A DNA stretch of 64,000 nucleotides from an uncultured Butyrivibrio sp. (GTDB taxonomy: Bacteria > Bacillota > Clostridia > Lachnospirales > Lachnospiraceae), in assembly GCA_945928575.1 (NCBI GenBank), contig CAMENP010000001.1:62001-126000 (forward strand), written 5' to 3'. The notes beneath the pieces are model-generated. The model worked only from the letters and a program-made list of their open reading frames with translations, had not been told where the DNA came from and made no database searches. How positions within the stretch are numbered: position 1 is the first letter of the stretch; the number at the start of each line of letters is the position of its first letter. This document shows, one piece after another, positions 52,081 through 63,126 of the stretch. The translations under genes and the position numbers were made by a program.

Positions 52081-53583
52081 ATGAAATTAAGACCTGAGGA
52101 AATCAGCTCGGTAATAAAAGAGCAGATTATGAAATATAAGACGGAACTTGATGTGTCCAATGTTGGAACCGTTATTCAGGTAGCCGACGGAATTGCACGT
52201 ATCCACGGCCTTGAGAAGGCTATGCAGGGTGAACTTCTTGAATTTCCGGGCGACGTATACGGAATGGTGCTCAACCTTGAAGAGGACAATGTCGGTGCCG
52301 TACTTCTCGGAGATAACAGAAGTGTTAACGAAGGCGATACGGTAAAGACAACCGGACGAGTTGTTGAGGTGCCTGTAGGTGATGCGCTTACGGGACGTGT
52401 TGTCAATGCACTCGGACAGCCTATAGACGGTAAAGGACCTATAGCAACCGATAAATACCGCCAGATTGAGCGTGTGGCATCGGGCGTTATTTCAAGAAAA
52501 CCGGTTGATACACCGCTTCAGACCGGAATCAAGGCAATAGATGCGATGGTTCCTATCGGAAGAGGACAGCGAGAACTTATAATAGGTGACCGCCAGACCG
52601 GTAAAACAGCAATCGCAATTGATACGATTATTAATCAGAAAGGACAGGGTGTTCACTGTATATATGTTGCAATCGGCCAGAAGGCATCAACCGTTGCCAA
52701 TATTGTACAGACTCTTACAGAGTATGGTGCAATGGATTATACAACAGTTGTAGCATCTACAGCGAGCGAACTTGCACCACTTCAGTATATAGCACCGTAT
52801 TCGGGATGTGCCATCGGTGAGGAATGGATGGAACGCGGAGAGGATGTTCTTGTAGTATATGATGACTTGAGCAAACATGCGGCCGCATACCGTACACTCT
52901 CATTGTTACTTAAGAGACCGCCGGGACGTGAGGCTTATCCGGGAGATGTATTCTATCTCCATTCAAGACTTCTTGAGAGAGCGGCAAGACTTTCGGATGA
53001 ACTTGGCGGAGGTTCACTTACGGCACTTCCGATAATTGAGACGCAGGCGGGCGATGTATCAGCTTATATACCTACCAACGTAATATCAATCACGGACGGA
53101 CAGATATATCTTGAAACGGAGATGTTCAATTCAGGTTTCAGACCGGCTATCAATGCGGGACTTTCGGTATCGCGAGTAGGAGGAGCCGCACAGATCAAAG
53201 CTATCAAGAAAATAGCCGCTCCGATACGAGTAGAACTTGCACAGTACAGAGAGCTTGCTTCGTTTGCGCAGTTCGGTTCGGAACTTGATGCAGATACGAA
53301 GGAAAAACTTGCACAGGGCGAACGCCTTAAAGAGATTCTCAAACAGCCGCAGTACAAGCCGATGCCTGTAGAATACCAGGTTATCATAATTTTTGCTGCA
53401 ACGGGCAAATTCCTTTTGGATGTGCCGGTTGAGAAAATCGCTGATTTTGAGAAAGAACTTTTTACATTTATAGATACCAAATATCCGGAGATTCCTAAGC
53501 AGATCAAAGAGTCGAAGCAGCTTGATGAAGATACGCAGAAAGCTCTTACCGAAGCAATACAGGAATTTAAGGGACAGTTCTAG
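52081..53583 (+). CDS. atpA: ATP synthase F1 subunit alpha
   Basis: A 500-residue subunit with Walker A '[15 protein letters not shown]' near residue 170, '[14 protein letters not shown]' and the arginine-finger region '[17 protein letters not shown]'. It holds the non-catalytic nucleotide sites. GGAAGGTG lies upstream of the ATG. Length and motifs are standard. Confidence 0.98.
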   Translation: MKLRPEEISSVIKEQIMKYKTELDVSNVGTVIQVADGIARIHGLEKAMQGELLEFPGDVYGMVLNLEEDNVGAVLLGDNRSVNEGDTVKTTGRVVEVPVGDALTGRVVNALGQPIDGKGPIATDKYRQIERVASGVISRKPVDTPLQTGIKAIDAMVPIGRGQRELIIGDRQTGKTAIAIDTIINQKGQGVHCIYVAIGQKASTVANIVQTLTEYGAMDYTTVVASTASELAPLQYIAPYSGCAIGEEWMERGEDVLVVYDDLSKHAAAYRTLSLLLKRPPGREAYPGDVFYLHSRLLERAARLSDELGGGSLTALPIIETQAGDVSAYIPTNVISITDGQIYLETEMFNSGFRPAINAGLSVSRVGGAAQIKAIKKIAAPIRVELAQYRELASFAQFGSELDADTKEKLAQGERLKEILKQPQYKPMPVEYQVIIIFAATGKFLLDVPVEKIADFEKELFTFIDTKYPEIPKQIKESKQLDEDTQKALTEAIQEFKGQF

Positions 53584-53598
53584 GTGAGGTGGTAATTT

Positions 53599-54459
53599 AT
53601 GGCTTCAATGAAAGACATAAAAAGGCGTAAAGAAAGTATTCAAAGTACAGGCCAGATTACCAAGGCGATGAAACTTGTTGCCACAGTCAAACTCCAGAAA
53701 GCAAGGGGAAAGGCTGAGAATGCGAGACCATATTTTGATGCTATGTACAACACTGTATCCGATATGCTTGCAAGAAGCGGCAATATAGAACACCGCTATC
53801 TGAAAGCAGGAGACTCAGAACGTAAAGCAGTTATTGTAATAACGGCCAACAGAGGTCTTGCCGGAGGATATAACTCAAATATCATCAAGATGGTAACAGC
53901 AGGTGGTATGACACCTGACAATTCACTGATCTATGCAGTCGGAACCAAGGGACGTGATTATTTTGCCCGCAATGGTTACGAGATTGCTGCGGATTATTCG
54001 GATGCGGTAAATGAACCGCTGTATTCCGATGCACAGCAGATAGGCGAAGATGTGCTCGAAGCATTCCTGCAAGGAAAAATAGGCGAGATTTATCTGGCTT
54101 ATACGGAATTTAAGAATACGGTCGTGCATGATGCACACATGGTTAAACTTCTTCCGATAAGCAGGGATGACGTGCAGGCAGAACCGGCCGGTAAGGATGA
54201 TCTTTATGTGAGCTATGAACCTGAAGAAGAGGAAGCGCTTGACATAATTATTCCGAAATACATTAACAGTCTTATCTACGGCGCACTTATGGAGGCAATA
54301 GCCAGTGAAAACGGCGCCCGTATGACAGCAATGGATAATGCGACAAGCAATGCGGAAGACATCATCAGTGACCTGTCACTTAAATACAATAGAGCCCGTC
54401 AGGGATCTATTACGCAGGAATTAACAGAAATTGTTGCCGGAGCCAATGCTATATCATAG
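53599..54459 (+). CDS. atpG: ATP synthase F1 subunit gamma
   Basis: A 286-residue central-stalk subunit. 'MKDIKRRKESIQSTGQITKA' at the N-terminus and 'RMTAMDNATSNAEDIISDLS' with 'NRARQGSITQELTEIVAGA' at the C-terminus form the long coiled coil that rotates inside the alpha-beta ring. GTGAGGTGG lies before the ATG. Confidence 0.97.
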   Translation: MASMKDIKRRKESIQSTGQITKAMKLVATVKLQKARGKAENARPYFDAMYNTVSDMLARSGNIEHRYLKAGDSERKAVIVITANRGLAGGYNSNIIKMVTAGGMTPDNSLIYAVGTKGRDYFARNGYEIAADYSDAVNEPLYSDAQQIGEDVLEAFLQGKIGEIYLAYTEFKNTVVHDAHMVKLLPISRDDVQAEPAGKDDLYVSYEPEEEEALDIIIPKYINSLIYGALMEAIASENGARMTAMDNATSNAEDIISDLSLKYNRARQGSITQELTEIVAGANAIS

Positions 54460-54487
54460 TGTTGCACGGCTATAAAGCGGAATATAA

Positions 54488-55891
<1,404 letters not shown>

Positions 55892-55903
55892 AGGAGGTCG
55901 TTT

Positions 55904-56305
55904 ATGGCAGATAATAAATTTGCGCTTAAGGTAATGTGTCCTGACAGAACTTTTTTTGAAGGCGAAGCGGATATGGTGGAAATGAATACCACGGAAGGAT
56001 ATATCGGAGTATATCCCGGTCATATCCCGATAGCAACGGTGCTTTCTCCGGGAATACTGGTAATTCATAATAACGGCGAATCAAAGCGTGCTGCCCTTCA
56101 CTCGGGATTTGCGAGAATATCGCCGAATGACATTATGATTCTTGCGGAAGTTGCCGAATGGCCTGATGAAATCGATCTTAACAGAGCCGAAGAAGCAAGA
56201 GTGCGTGCCGAGAGAAGACTGAGCGGCTCTGAGTCGGGAATAGACATTAAGAGAGCCGAAGCTGCACTTAAGCGTTCTCTTACAAGAATTTCCATTAAAG
56301 GATAA
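55904..56305 (+). CDS. atpC: ATP synthase F1 subunit epsilon
   Basis: A 133-residue subunit with the N-terminal beta-sandwich ('VMCPDRTFFEGEADMVEMNT', 'GHIPIATVLSPG') and a C-terminal helical pair ending in a basic segment. It couples rotation and can inhibit ATPase activity. AAGGAGG precedes the ATG, 12 bases after atpD. Last gene of the ATP synthase operon. Confidence 0.96.
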   Translation: MADNKFALKVMCPDRTFFEGEADMVEMNTTEGYIGVYPGHIPIATVLSPGILVIHNNGESKRAALHSGFARISPNDIMILAEVAEWPDEIDLNRAEEARVRAERRLSGSESGIDIKRAEAALKRSLTRISIKG

Positions 56306-56317
56306 TATTAAGATTAG

Positions 56318-56371
56318 ACACCGAAGAAACGGGAATACTTTATGATATAACCGTTTCGGAGGTGTTTTTTT
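56318..56371 (+). terminator. Terminator of the atp operon overlapping the ywmB ribosome binding site
   Basis: ACACC and AAACGG in the 5' arm pair with CCGTTT and GGTGT in the 3' arm, with an internal loop, followed by seven T. The 3' arm contains GGAGGT, the ribosome binding site of ywmB, and the T run is its spacer. Confidence 0.75.
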
Positions 56372-57106
56372 ATGAGAAAAGCAGGAATAATAATTGCTAT
56401 GGCTGCGTGGATCGTGACCGCTGTCAGACTTATCAATGTTAATGTCAGGGCCGGCGAGGATGTGGTAACGGCGTTTAATACTATAAAATACGATAATGTA
56501 GATACTATCATAGAAGCGTTCGGGGAGTACGGAAAATCGTATATGGAAGAGGCGGAGAAAGTGGAGGCGCTTATAAGTATCGCCTCATGTATCGGAATAG
56601 ATACAAATTATGACATAGAACATAACGGTAATGTTGTTACACTTATGAACTGTTCCGCAGACGGCGAGGTGAAGATGGCATTTAATACAACTACGGAAGA
56701 TTACGGAACGTATAAAAGCTGCACAAATTATATTTCAATCAATATGACAATATATGGAAGGACTGATTGTGCACTGACATATAAAAATATGATAGATGAT
56801 ATTTTTGCGGCCGGAAAAATCGACGGCTACGTTAATATGAGCCTTAAAGGAGAGAAAAACGGTGCGGTTAACTATTATGAACGGAACAGGCTTGCCGATG
56901 AACTGCTCGATATACTTGATGCCAAAGTGGTTTCGGAGAACAGGGAAAACGATCTTTTTACCATTTATGCATATACCGGGCTTGTGGATGAATATGTTAT
57001 GAGCGCGGGCCGGAAAATCAATATAAATATTGTGCAGGAATATGACAGTGTGGCAAATAAAACCGTGATATATTTGTCGACTCCGCTTAACAATCTTGAT
57101 TACTGA
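56372..57106 (+). CDS. ywmB: YwmB family protein (TATA-box-binding-like fold)
   Basis: A 244-residue protein with an N-terminal signal or anchor helix and a YwmB-type domain: 'INMTIYGRTDCALTYKNMID' and 'GYVNMSLKGEKNGAVNYYE' are the recognisable parts, with 'FTIYAYTGLVDEYV' near the end. In Bacillus, ywmB likewise lies downstream of atpC. The family is linked to the envelope and to sporulating Firmicutes, with no established activity. The ribosome binding site GGAGGT is inside the atp terminator hairpin. Confidence 0.8.
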   Translation: MRKAGIIIAMAAWIVTAVRLINVNVRAGEDVVTAFNTIKYDNVDTIIEAFGEYGKSYMEEAEKVEALISIASCIGIDTNYDIEHNGNVVTLMNCSADGEVKMAFNTTTEDYGTYKSCTNYISINMTIYGRTDCALTYKNMIDDIFAAGKIDGYVNMSLKGEKNGAVNYYERNRLADELLDILDAKVVSENRENDLFTIYAYTGLVDEYVMSAGRKININIVQEYDSVANKTVIYLSTPLNNLDY

Positions 57107-57155
57107 GCGAATCCGTTGTAAAATATAGGAAAACATTGATTTATGAGGTTTAATT

Positions 57156-59678
57156 TTGAAAAATATAAGCACTAAAGCCAGAGTTTTGATATATATTGCA
57201 GTATTTGCAGTGGCTGCCGTTGCAACATTCTGCATTAAGATAGGAATACACAGACAGGACAGAGCGGATTCGAGTACCATGGGCAGCGCCACGCTCCCGA
57301 TAGTATATATGCAGACCGAGTCCGGAACTAAATATAATTATTTACACGGATATACCGGAAAAGTAGACCAGAGCCTGATTCATGATGCCATAACACCTAT
57401 AGCATCGGACAGGAAGATGGATATATACATAAGACAGTACGGCAACGTGGTATCCGGGATATCCTATGAGCTCAGAAGCCTTGACGGAACAGGACTTGTA
57501 GAACGTTCGGATGTGCAGGATTATGACAGCGACGGCGGAGTTATACATGCATCGATGGGATTCCGTAATCTCATGGATGCCGGATGCGAATATATGCTTA
57601 AGATCAATATAGGAACCGAGCAGGGCGAGAATGCGGCGTTTTATACACGGGTTGTCATAATGGACGATTCATATACGGACAGGAAGCTTGACTATATTAA
57701 TTTTTTCTCCGGATGCACAATGGATGCGGATTCACTTAATCAGATCACGGCTAAACTCGAAACCGACTCTACGGGTGACAATACTAATCTCGGACGCGTC
57801 AATATACACTCGAGACTGTCGCAGATAGGTTTTGCATCGCTTAAGCCGGTGCTTGAGGGAGAGCGCTATATCACGATTAATGAGATAGATAAAGCCACAG
57901 CATCAATAAGTGTAAGGTATACCGCCTCCACAGATGATGACCGCGGAAAATTCAGATATAATGTCAAGGAGTTTTACAGGATTAACCAGCCGGACGATAC
58001 GGTAACTTATGTATACAGCTATGACAGATGGATGAACCAGATATTTGATCCCGATTACGCCGTGAGCAGCACGGGAGAACTGTACCTTGGAATTTCAAGC
58101 GATGATGATATTGAGATGAAATCGGATTCAACCGGCAAAGTTACATGCTTTGTCAGGGAGAACAGCCTTTGGAGATATAATAGTGTAAAAAATGATTTCA
58201 TAAGAATATTTGATTTCTCACAGAATGATAGCGGCGACCTCAGGGAAGACTTTGATGAACATGCGATCAGAATCCTTGACATTAACAGTGACGGAGATGT
58301 CAGGTTTATTGTTTACGGTTATATGAACCGAGGCACCCATGAAGGACGGACGGGAATTTCTGTTTTTACATATGATGCATCCGAAAATATGACGGACGAG
58401 ATTATTTTCATACCCAAAGAGGAACCGTACAAATCGATAGCACAGGACATATCAATTCTCGCATATGTGAATGAGAACGATATTCTGTACCTGTATAATG
58501 ATAATACAATATACTCAGTGGATTGCAATACAAAGGAATGTATGGTTGTTGCCGACCATGTCATTACGGACAGCTGTGCGATGTCCGAAGCCGGCGGAAT
58601 GTTGATGTACCAGACCGGCGATAAATCATACGACTGCAGCGAGATGTATATCATGCTTCTTGAAAACGGAGAAAAATACAGACTTGAGGCAGATGAAGGA
58701 CGACGTATAAAAGCTCTCGGATTTGTTGACGGAAATGTTGTTTACGGGCAGGCTCGTGCCGATATGATATATGTGGATAATGACGGTAATGTTACGTTTC
58801 CTATGGAAGCGGTTTCTTTAATGAATAATCAATATGAGGTAGTCAGGGAATATGCAGCGTCAAATACTTACATCACGGCGGTAACCTTTAAGGAGGGCCA
58901 GATTACGATGCAGCGTGCGACACTTGATGACAATAACAACCTCGTTAGAATATCCGATGACAGACTATTGAGCAGTGCGCATGAAAGTACGTCATCGCTC
59001 GCACTGACGGAAAGGACAACGGAGAGCCGCCAGAGAGAAAAATACATCTCTCTTAAAATCAAGGCACCGGGAACTAAAGCATCTGATAAGAACGCGTCAT
59101 ATAAATTCAGCGCAAATGCTACAATCAATATGGCGGCAGACGACAGTGTATCCGATAAATATTATGTATACGGCTACGGATGCCTGTATGATGTTACGGA
59201 CAGCCTGTCACAGGCCATGAGCGCAGCAGCCGAAAGCGGCGGTGTTGTCGTTAATCATGATGCGCAGATCATATGGTCACGTTATAAGTCCAAGGAAAAG
59301 ACAATCAAGATACCGGAAAGCGCATTGATTACCGGAGATGATACCAGAATGGCAGCGGTTAATACGCTTGTCAGACTTGCGGGTGCATCTGCCGGGGACA
59401 TAAGCGGTAATACAACAACCGAATGTATAGAATCCGCGGTCGGCAATGTTATTAACCTTACGGGAAGCAATATAGAAAATGCGTTATATTATGTTGATAA
59501 AGGTTACCCGTTGATTGCAAGAACCGGTTCCGACGAATATTGTATAGTATATGGTTACACGGCCTCATCGGTAAAGACATATAATATGAGAACCGGCGAA
59601 CAGACGGCATACGGTTTTAAAGAGTTTGATGCACTGACACTGCCGTACGGAAGCGTATTGATAACGGCGGCATTTTAA
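57156..59678 (+). CDS. Large membrane-anchored extracytoplasmic protein, C-terminal C39-peptidase-like domain
   Basis: TTG start with GAGGT upstream. The 840-residue product has an N-terminal membrane helix (about 9-30), a beta-rich region with propeller-like strands ('LWRYNSVKNDFIRIF', 'NDILYLYNDNTIYSVD'), and a C-terminal ~170 residues containing 'ALYYVDKGYPLIARTGSDEY' and 'YGYTASSVKTYNMRTGE', which resemble the G-x-P and GY strands of C39-like cysteine peptidases. The active-site Cys and His are not evident. It matches a type of long clostridial hypothetical protein. Neighbouring a class A PBP, it may act in wall assembly; this is inference. Confidence 0.8.
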   Translation: MKNISTKARVLIYIAVFAVAAVATFCIKIGIHRQDRADSSTMGSATLPIVYMQTESGTKYNYLHGYTGKVDQSLIHDAITPIASDRKMDIYIRQYGNVVSGISYELRSLDGTGLVERSDVQDYDSDGGVIHASMGFRNLMDAGCEYMLKINIGTEQGENAAFYTRVVIMDDSYTDRKLDYINFFSGCTMDADSLNQITAKLETDSTGDNTNLGRVNIHSRLSQIGFASLKPVLEGERYITINEIDKATASISVRYTASTDDDRGKFRYNVKEFYRINQPDDTVTYVYSYDRWMNQIFDPDYAVSSTGELYLGISSDDDIEMKSDSTGKVTCFVRENSLWRYNSVKNDFIRIFDFSQNDSGDLREDFDEHAIRILDINSDGDVRFIVYGYMNRGTHEGRTGISVFTYDASENMTDEIIFIPKEEPYKSIAQDISILAYVNENDILYLYNDNTIYSVDCNTKECMVVADHVITDSCAMSEAGGMLMYQTGDKSYDCSEMYIMLLENGEKYRLEADEGRRIKALGFVDGNVVYGQARADMIYVDNDGNVTFPMEAVSLMNNQYEVVREYAASNTYITAVTFKEGQITMQRATLDDNNNLVRISDDRLLSSAHESTSSLALTERTTESRQREKYISLKIKAPGTKASDKNASYKFSANATINMAADDSVSDKYYVYGYGCLYDVTDSLSQAMSAAAESGGVVVNHDAQIIWSRYKSKEKTIKIPESALITGDDTRMAAVNTLVRLAGASAGDISGNTTTECIESAVGNVINLTGSNIENALYYVDKGYPLIARTGSDEYCIVYGYTASSVKTYNMRTGEQTAYGFKEFDALTLPYGSVLITAAF

Positions 59679-59704
59679 GAATAACAGGATATGTGGTGAT
59701 AAAA

Positions 59705-61855
59705 ATGGCAACCAAATCTCACGATAAGAAACATATGAATAAAGTTTTGAAAACAGTCCTTATAATATTGGGAACACTTGCAGGCGTTCTCCTGATATTT
59801 GTTATGGTGTATGCGGGCAGTATTCTTAAGCTGCGCAAGAACGCCAAAGCAGTGACGGCGGGCGTTACTGCAGATACGTTCAGACAGATAGAGACAAGTA
59901 TCGTGTATGATATTAACGGCGATGAGATAACCTCATTAAGCGGCACGAAAGATCTCCATTATATAAGCAGCTCGGATATGCCGGATATACTTAAACGCGC
60001 TTTTGTAATAACTGAGGACAGGGATTTTTACAGTCATCACGGTGTGGATCTGTCGGCTATAATAAGGGCTGCAATCGCCAATGTGAAACATAATGCGATA
60101 AAACAGGGAGCCAGTACGATTACCCAGCAGCTTGCCAAGAATATGTTCCTGACACAGGATGTCACATGGGAACGTAAGATAACCGAAATGTTTGCAGCCA
60201 TGGAACTTGAGAAAAAGTTTTCCAAAGATCAGATACTGGAATTCTACATAAACAATATATATTATGCCAACGGATATTACGGAATTGAAGCGGCGGCACA
60301 GGGGTATTTCGGAAAAAGCGTCAAAGATTTATCTCTGTCACAGCTTATTTTTCTGGTGGCAATTCCCAATAACCCGTCCAAATACGACCCGGTCAATAAT
60401 CTTGATGCGGCCAAGGGCAGGCGCGATCTGATACTGAAACAGCTTTATGCCGAGGGTGAGATAAGCGGACTGGATTATTATTCCGCAATAGAAGAAAAAA
60501 TAGAACTTGTTAATACGCATAAGGACAAACATGATTATGTCGAGACGTATGTGTTCTACTGTGCAACGAGAGCACTTATGGAAAAAAATGGTTTCGTGTT
60601 CAAATATGAATTCAGCTCAGATGAAGACGAACAGAATTACAATGATAAATACGATGAAATGTATTCGGAGTATCAGGCATCGCTTTTCACGGGCGGATAC
60701 AGAATTTATACGGCCATCGATATGGATAAGGAAAACCTTCTCCAGCAGATTGTGGATGACAAGATGAAGGGATTTACAGATGTCAATGATGAAGGTATTT
60801 ATAAGACACAGGCGGCAGCGGTGTGCATAGATAACAGTACCGGACTTGTGACTGCGATAGTGGGCGGAAGAAGCCAGGATTATAAAGGATATACGCTGAA
60901 CCGTGCATATCAGAGTTTCAGACAGCCGGGAAGCAGCATTAAGCCGGTCAATGTGTACGCACCATACCTGATGGCGGGACATACACCGGATGAGAAAATA
61001 GACGATTCGCCGATTCTTGACGGTCCGCGTAATGTTGGGGATGAATACCGCGGCGAAATCACACTGACCGAGGCGTTGGCATGGTCATCAAACGTATGCG
61101 CATGGAAGATAATGGGAGAGATGACACCGGAATACGGAATGTCATTCCTTCATCTGATGAATTTTAAGAAATCGGCAGTAGATGATAACAATCAGGCGGC
61201 AGCAATTGGCGGTTTTACGGTAGGAGTATCACCGGTTGAACTTGTTTCGGCGTATGCGACACTGGAGAATGACGGCGTATACCGCAATCCTACATGTATT
61301 GATAAAATTACCAATGCCAAGGGTTCCATAATCGTAGACAACACCGGTGATGAGACAAGGGTATATACCGAAGAAGCATCCAGGATGGTCACCAAAATGC
61401 TTGAATATGGTGTCAACAAAGGAATACTTACAAGTGCAATAATGCCGGATGTGGTAGTGGCAGCCAAGTCGGGAACGACCAATGATTCCAAGGACGGATG
61501 GCTTGCCGGATATTCAAGGTATTATACAACGGTCGTGTGGGTCGGCAATGATACTCCGTCGACGGTGGACGGTCTGTCGGGCGGTTCATATCCACTTTAT
61601 ATCTGGAAAGAATACATGGAGAAAATCCACAAAGGGCTTGAGAAAAAAACATTTCCGGAATACGACGGTGAAAGCGATATGATTAACAATGCCACGGAGC
61701 ATGAATCCGAGGCGGAAACGGAAACCGAAACGCATCCTGGTTACGGCGGAAGTTCAATGAATATAAGTGATGGAGACCGCAACACCAACGTGTCCGGAAT
61801 GGGAGATAAGAATATTGATGTATCGGGGATGGGAGATAAAGATGCCCCACGATAA
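59705..61855 (+). CDS. Class A penicillin-binding protein (bifunctional transglycosylase/transpeptidase)
   Basis: I use ATG 59705 rather than the GTG at 59693. The 716-residue protein has a short cytoplasmic tail, a membrane helix (about 14-37), a GT51 transglycosylase domain ('VITEDRDFYSHHGVD', whose Glu is near 102, and 'QGASTITQQLAKNMF') and a transpeptidase domain with SxxK 'PGSSIKPV' near 411, 'WSSN' and 'KSGTT' near 588. The C-terminal tail is acidic and repeats 'VSGMGDKN/D'. It polymerises and cross-links peptidoglycan. Follows the 840-residue protein by 26 bases. Confidence 0.95.
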   Translation: MATKSHDKKHMNKVLKTVLIILGTLAGVLLIFVMVYAGSILKLRKNAKAVTAGVTADTFRQIETSIVYDINGDEITSLSGTKDLHYISSSDMPDILKRAFVITEDRDFYSHHGVDLSAIIRAAIANVKHNAIKQGASTITQQLAKNMFLTQDVTWERKITEMFAAMELEKKFSKDQILEFYINNIYYANGYYGIEAAAQGYFGKSVKDLSLSQLIFLVAIPNNPSKYDPVNNLDAAKGRRDLILKQLYAEGEISGLDYYSAIEEKIELVNTHKDKHDYVETYVFYCATRALMEKNGFVFKYEFSSDEDEQNYNDKYDEMYSEYQASLFTGGYRIYTAIDMDKENLLQQIVDDKMKGFTDVNDEGIYKTQAAAVCIDNSTGLVTAIVGGRSQDYKGYTLNRAYQSFRQPGSSIKPVNVYAPYLMAGHTPDEKIDDSPILDGPRNVGDEYRGEITLTEALAWSSNVCAWKIMGEMTPEYGMSFLHLMNFKKSAVDDNNQAAAIGGFTVGVSPVELVSAYATLENDGVYRNPTCIDKITNAKGSIIVDNTGDETRVYTEEASRMVTKMLEYGVNKGILTSAIMPDVVVAAKSGTTNDSKDGWLAGYSRYYTTVVWVGNDTPSTVDGLSGGSYPLYIWKEYMEKIHKGLEKKTFPEYDGESDMINNATEHESEAETETETHPGYGGSSMNISDGDRNTNVSGMGDKNIDVSGMGDKDAPR

Positions 61856-61858
61856 CAT

Positions 61859-61897
61859 AAATAAAGCGATGCCGATAATTCCGGCATCGCTTTATTT
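61859..61897. terminator. Bidirectional terminator between PBP and prs
   Basis: ATAAAGCGATGCCG pairs with CGGCATCGCTTTAT; T-rich flanks on both strands. It serves the convergent genes. Confidence 0.88.
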
Positions 61898-61916
61898 ATG
61901 TTATATTAATCTATAA

Positions 61917-63101
61917 TTATTCCTGATTGTGCTCTTTCTTGTAAGCGCTTACTACCTTGTTAATTCTTTCCGTAGGATTAAGAAGGTGGCTTATGGAAGC
62001 ATCGTGGTTAAGCGTATCAATGAGAAGTGCAATGTATTTGCTCATATCAACACTTACATAATAATCTCTTGAAAGAAGTTCAGGTGTCTGGTATACGAGG
62101 TTGGTTGTGAGAACCTTGTCAAAAAGACCGTCTTCATATGCCTTGTCGAACTTGGCCATACCGTTGGTAAAAAGACCGAATGTAGCAGCAAGATAAATTC
62201 TGCGCGCCTTGCGTGCCTTAAGTTCTTTGGCAACGTCAAGCATACTTTCGCCTGAAGAAATCATATCATCAATGATAAATACATCCTTGCCTTCAACGGA
62301 TGAACCGAGGAATTCATGTGCAACGATAGGGTTACGGCCGTCAACGATTCGTGAGTAATCACGACGTTTGTAGAACATACCCATATCAAGACCAAGAACG
62401 TTGGAATAATATACGGCACGTCCCATGGCACCTTCATCCGGGCTGATGATCATCATATGGTCACTGTCAAGTACGAGGTCATCCACATTACGAAGAAGAG
62501 CTTTGATGAACTGGTATACCGGCTGGACGGTTTCAAAACCGCTGAGCGGGATAGCGTTCTGTACACGCGGGTCATGTGCATCAAATGTTATTATATTGTC
62601 AACGCCCATTCCGATGAGTTCGCGGAGTGCGAGGGCACAGTCGAGAGATTCTCTTCCGCTTCTCTTATGCTGTCTGCTCTCATAGAGGAAAGGCATGATT
62701 ACGGTTATTCTCCTTGCTTTACCGCCGAGTGCAGCGATAATTCTTTTGAGATCCTGATAATGGTCATCAGGAGACATATGGTTAATTTCACCGCAAAGTG
62801 AATAAGTGAGACTATAGTTACATACATCGACAAGAATGTAAAGGTCATATCCTCTTACGGATTCATTGATCACACCCTTGGCTTCGCCCGAACCAAAACG
62901 CGGAACGTTGGTCTTAACAATGTAATTATCTCTCTGGTAGCCTGAGAATGCGATAGTTGTCTTGTGCTCGCTTTCCCGTTCATTTCTCCAGTCAACGATA
63001 TAGTCGTTGATTTTGGCACCGAGTGCCTCGCAGCCCTTTAATGTGATAAGGCCAAGGCTTCCTACCGGGATAGTTTCAAGATCGTTTTCATGCAATTGCA
63101 T
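61917..63101 (-). CDS. prs: Ribose-phosphate pyrophosphokinase, long form
   Basis: A 394-residue PRPP synthetase-like protein, longer than the usual ~315. 'MPFLYESRQHKRSGRESLDC' is the flexible catalytic loop region, 'ITFDAHDPRVQNAIP' the divalent metal site, and 'DVFIIDDMISSGESMLDVA' the PRPP-binding loop. It converts ribose-5-phosphate and ATP to PRPP for nucleotide and NAD synthesis. GGAGGAG precedes the ATG. It lies 25 bases downstream of the DnaC-like gene. The long form is common in Lachnospiraceae as I recall. Confidence 0.92.
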   Translation of the reverse strand: MQLHENDLETIPVGSLGLITLKGCEALGAKINDYIVDWRNERESEHKTTIAFSGYQRDNYIVKTNVPRFGSGEAKGVINESVRGYDLYILVDVCNYSLTYSLCGEINHMSPDDHYQDLKRIIAALGGKARRITVIMPFLYESRQHKRSGRESLDCALALRELIGMGVDNIITFDAHDPRVQNAIPLSGFETVQPVYQFIKALLRNVDDLVLDSDHMMIISPDEGAMGRAVYYSNVLGLDMGMFYKRRDYSRIVDGRNPIVAHEFLGSSVEGKDVFIIDDMISSGESMLDVAKELKARKARRIYLAATFGLFTNGMAKFDKAYEDGLFDKVLTTNLVYQTPELLSRDYYVSVDMSKYIALLIDTLNHDASISHLLNPTERINKVVSAYKKEHNQE

Positions 63102-63126
63102 AATGATGCTCCTCCATAATAGTGCG

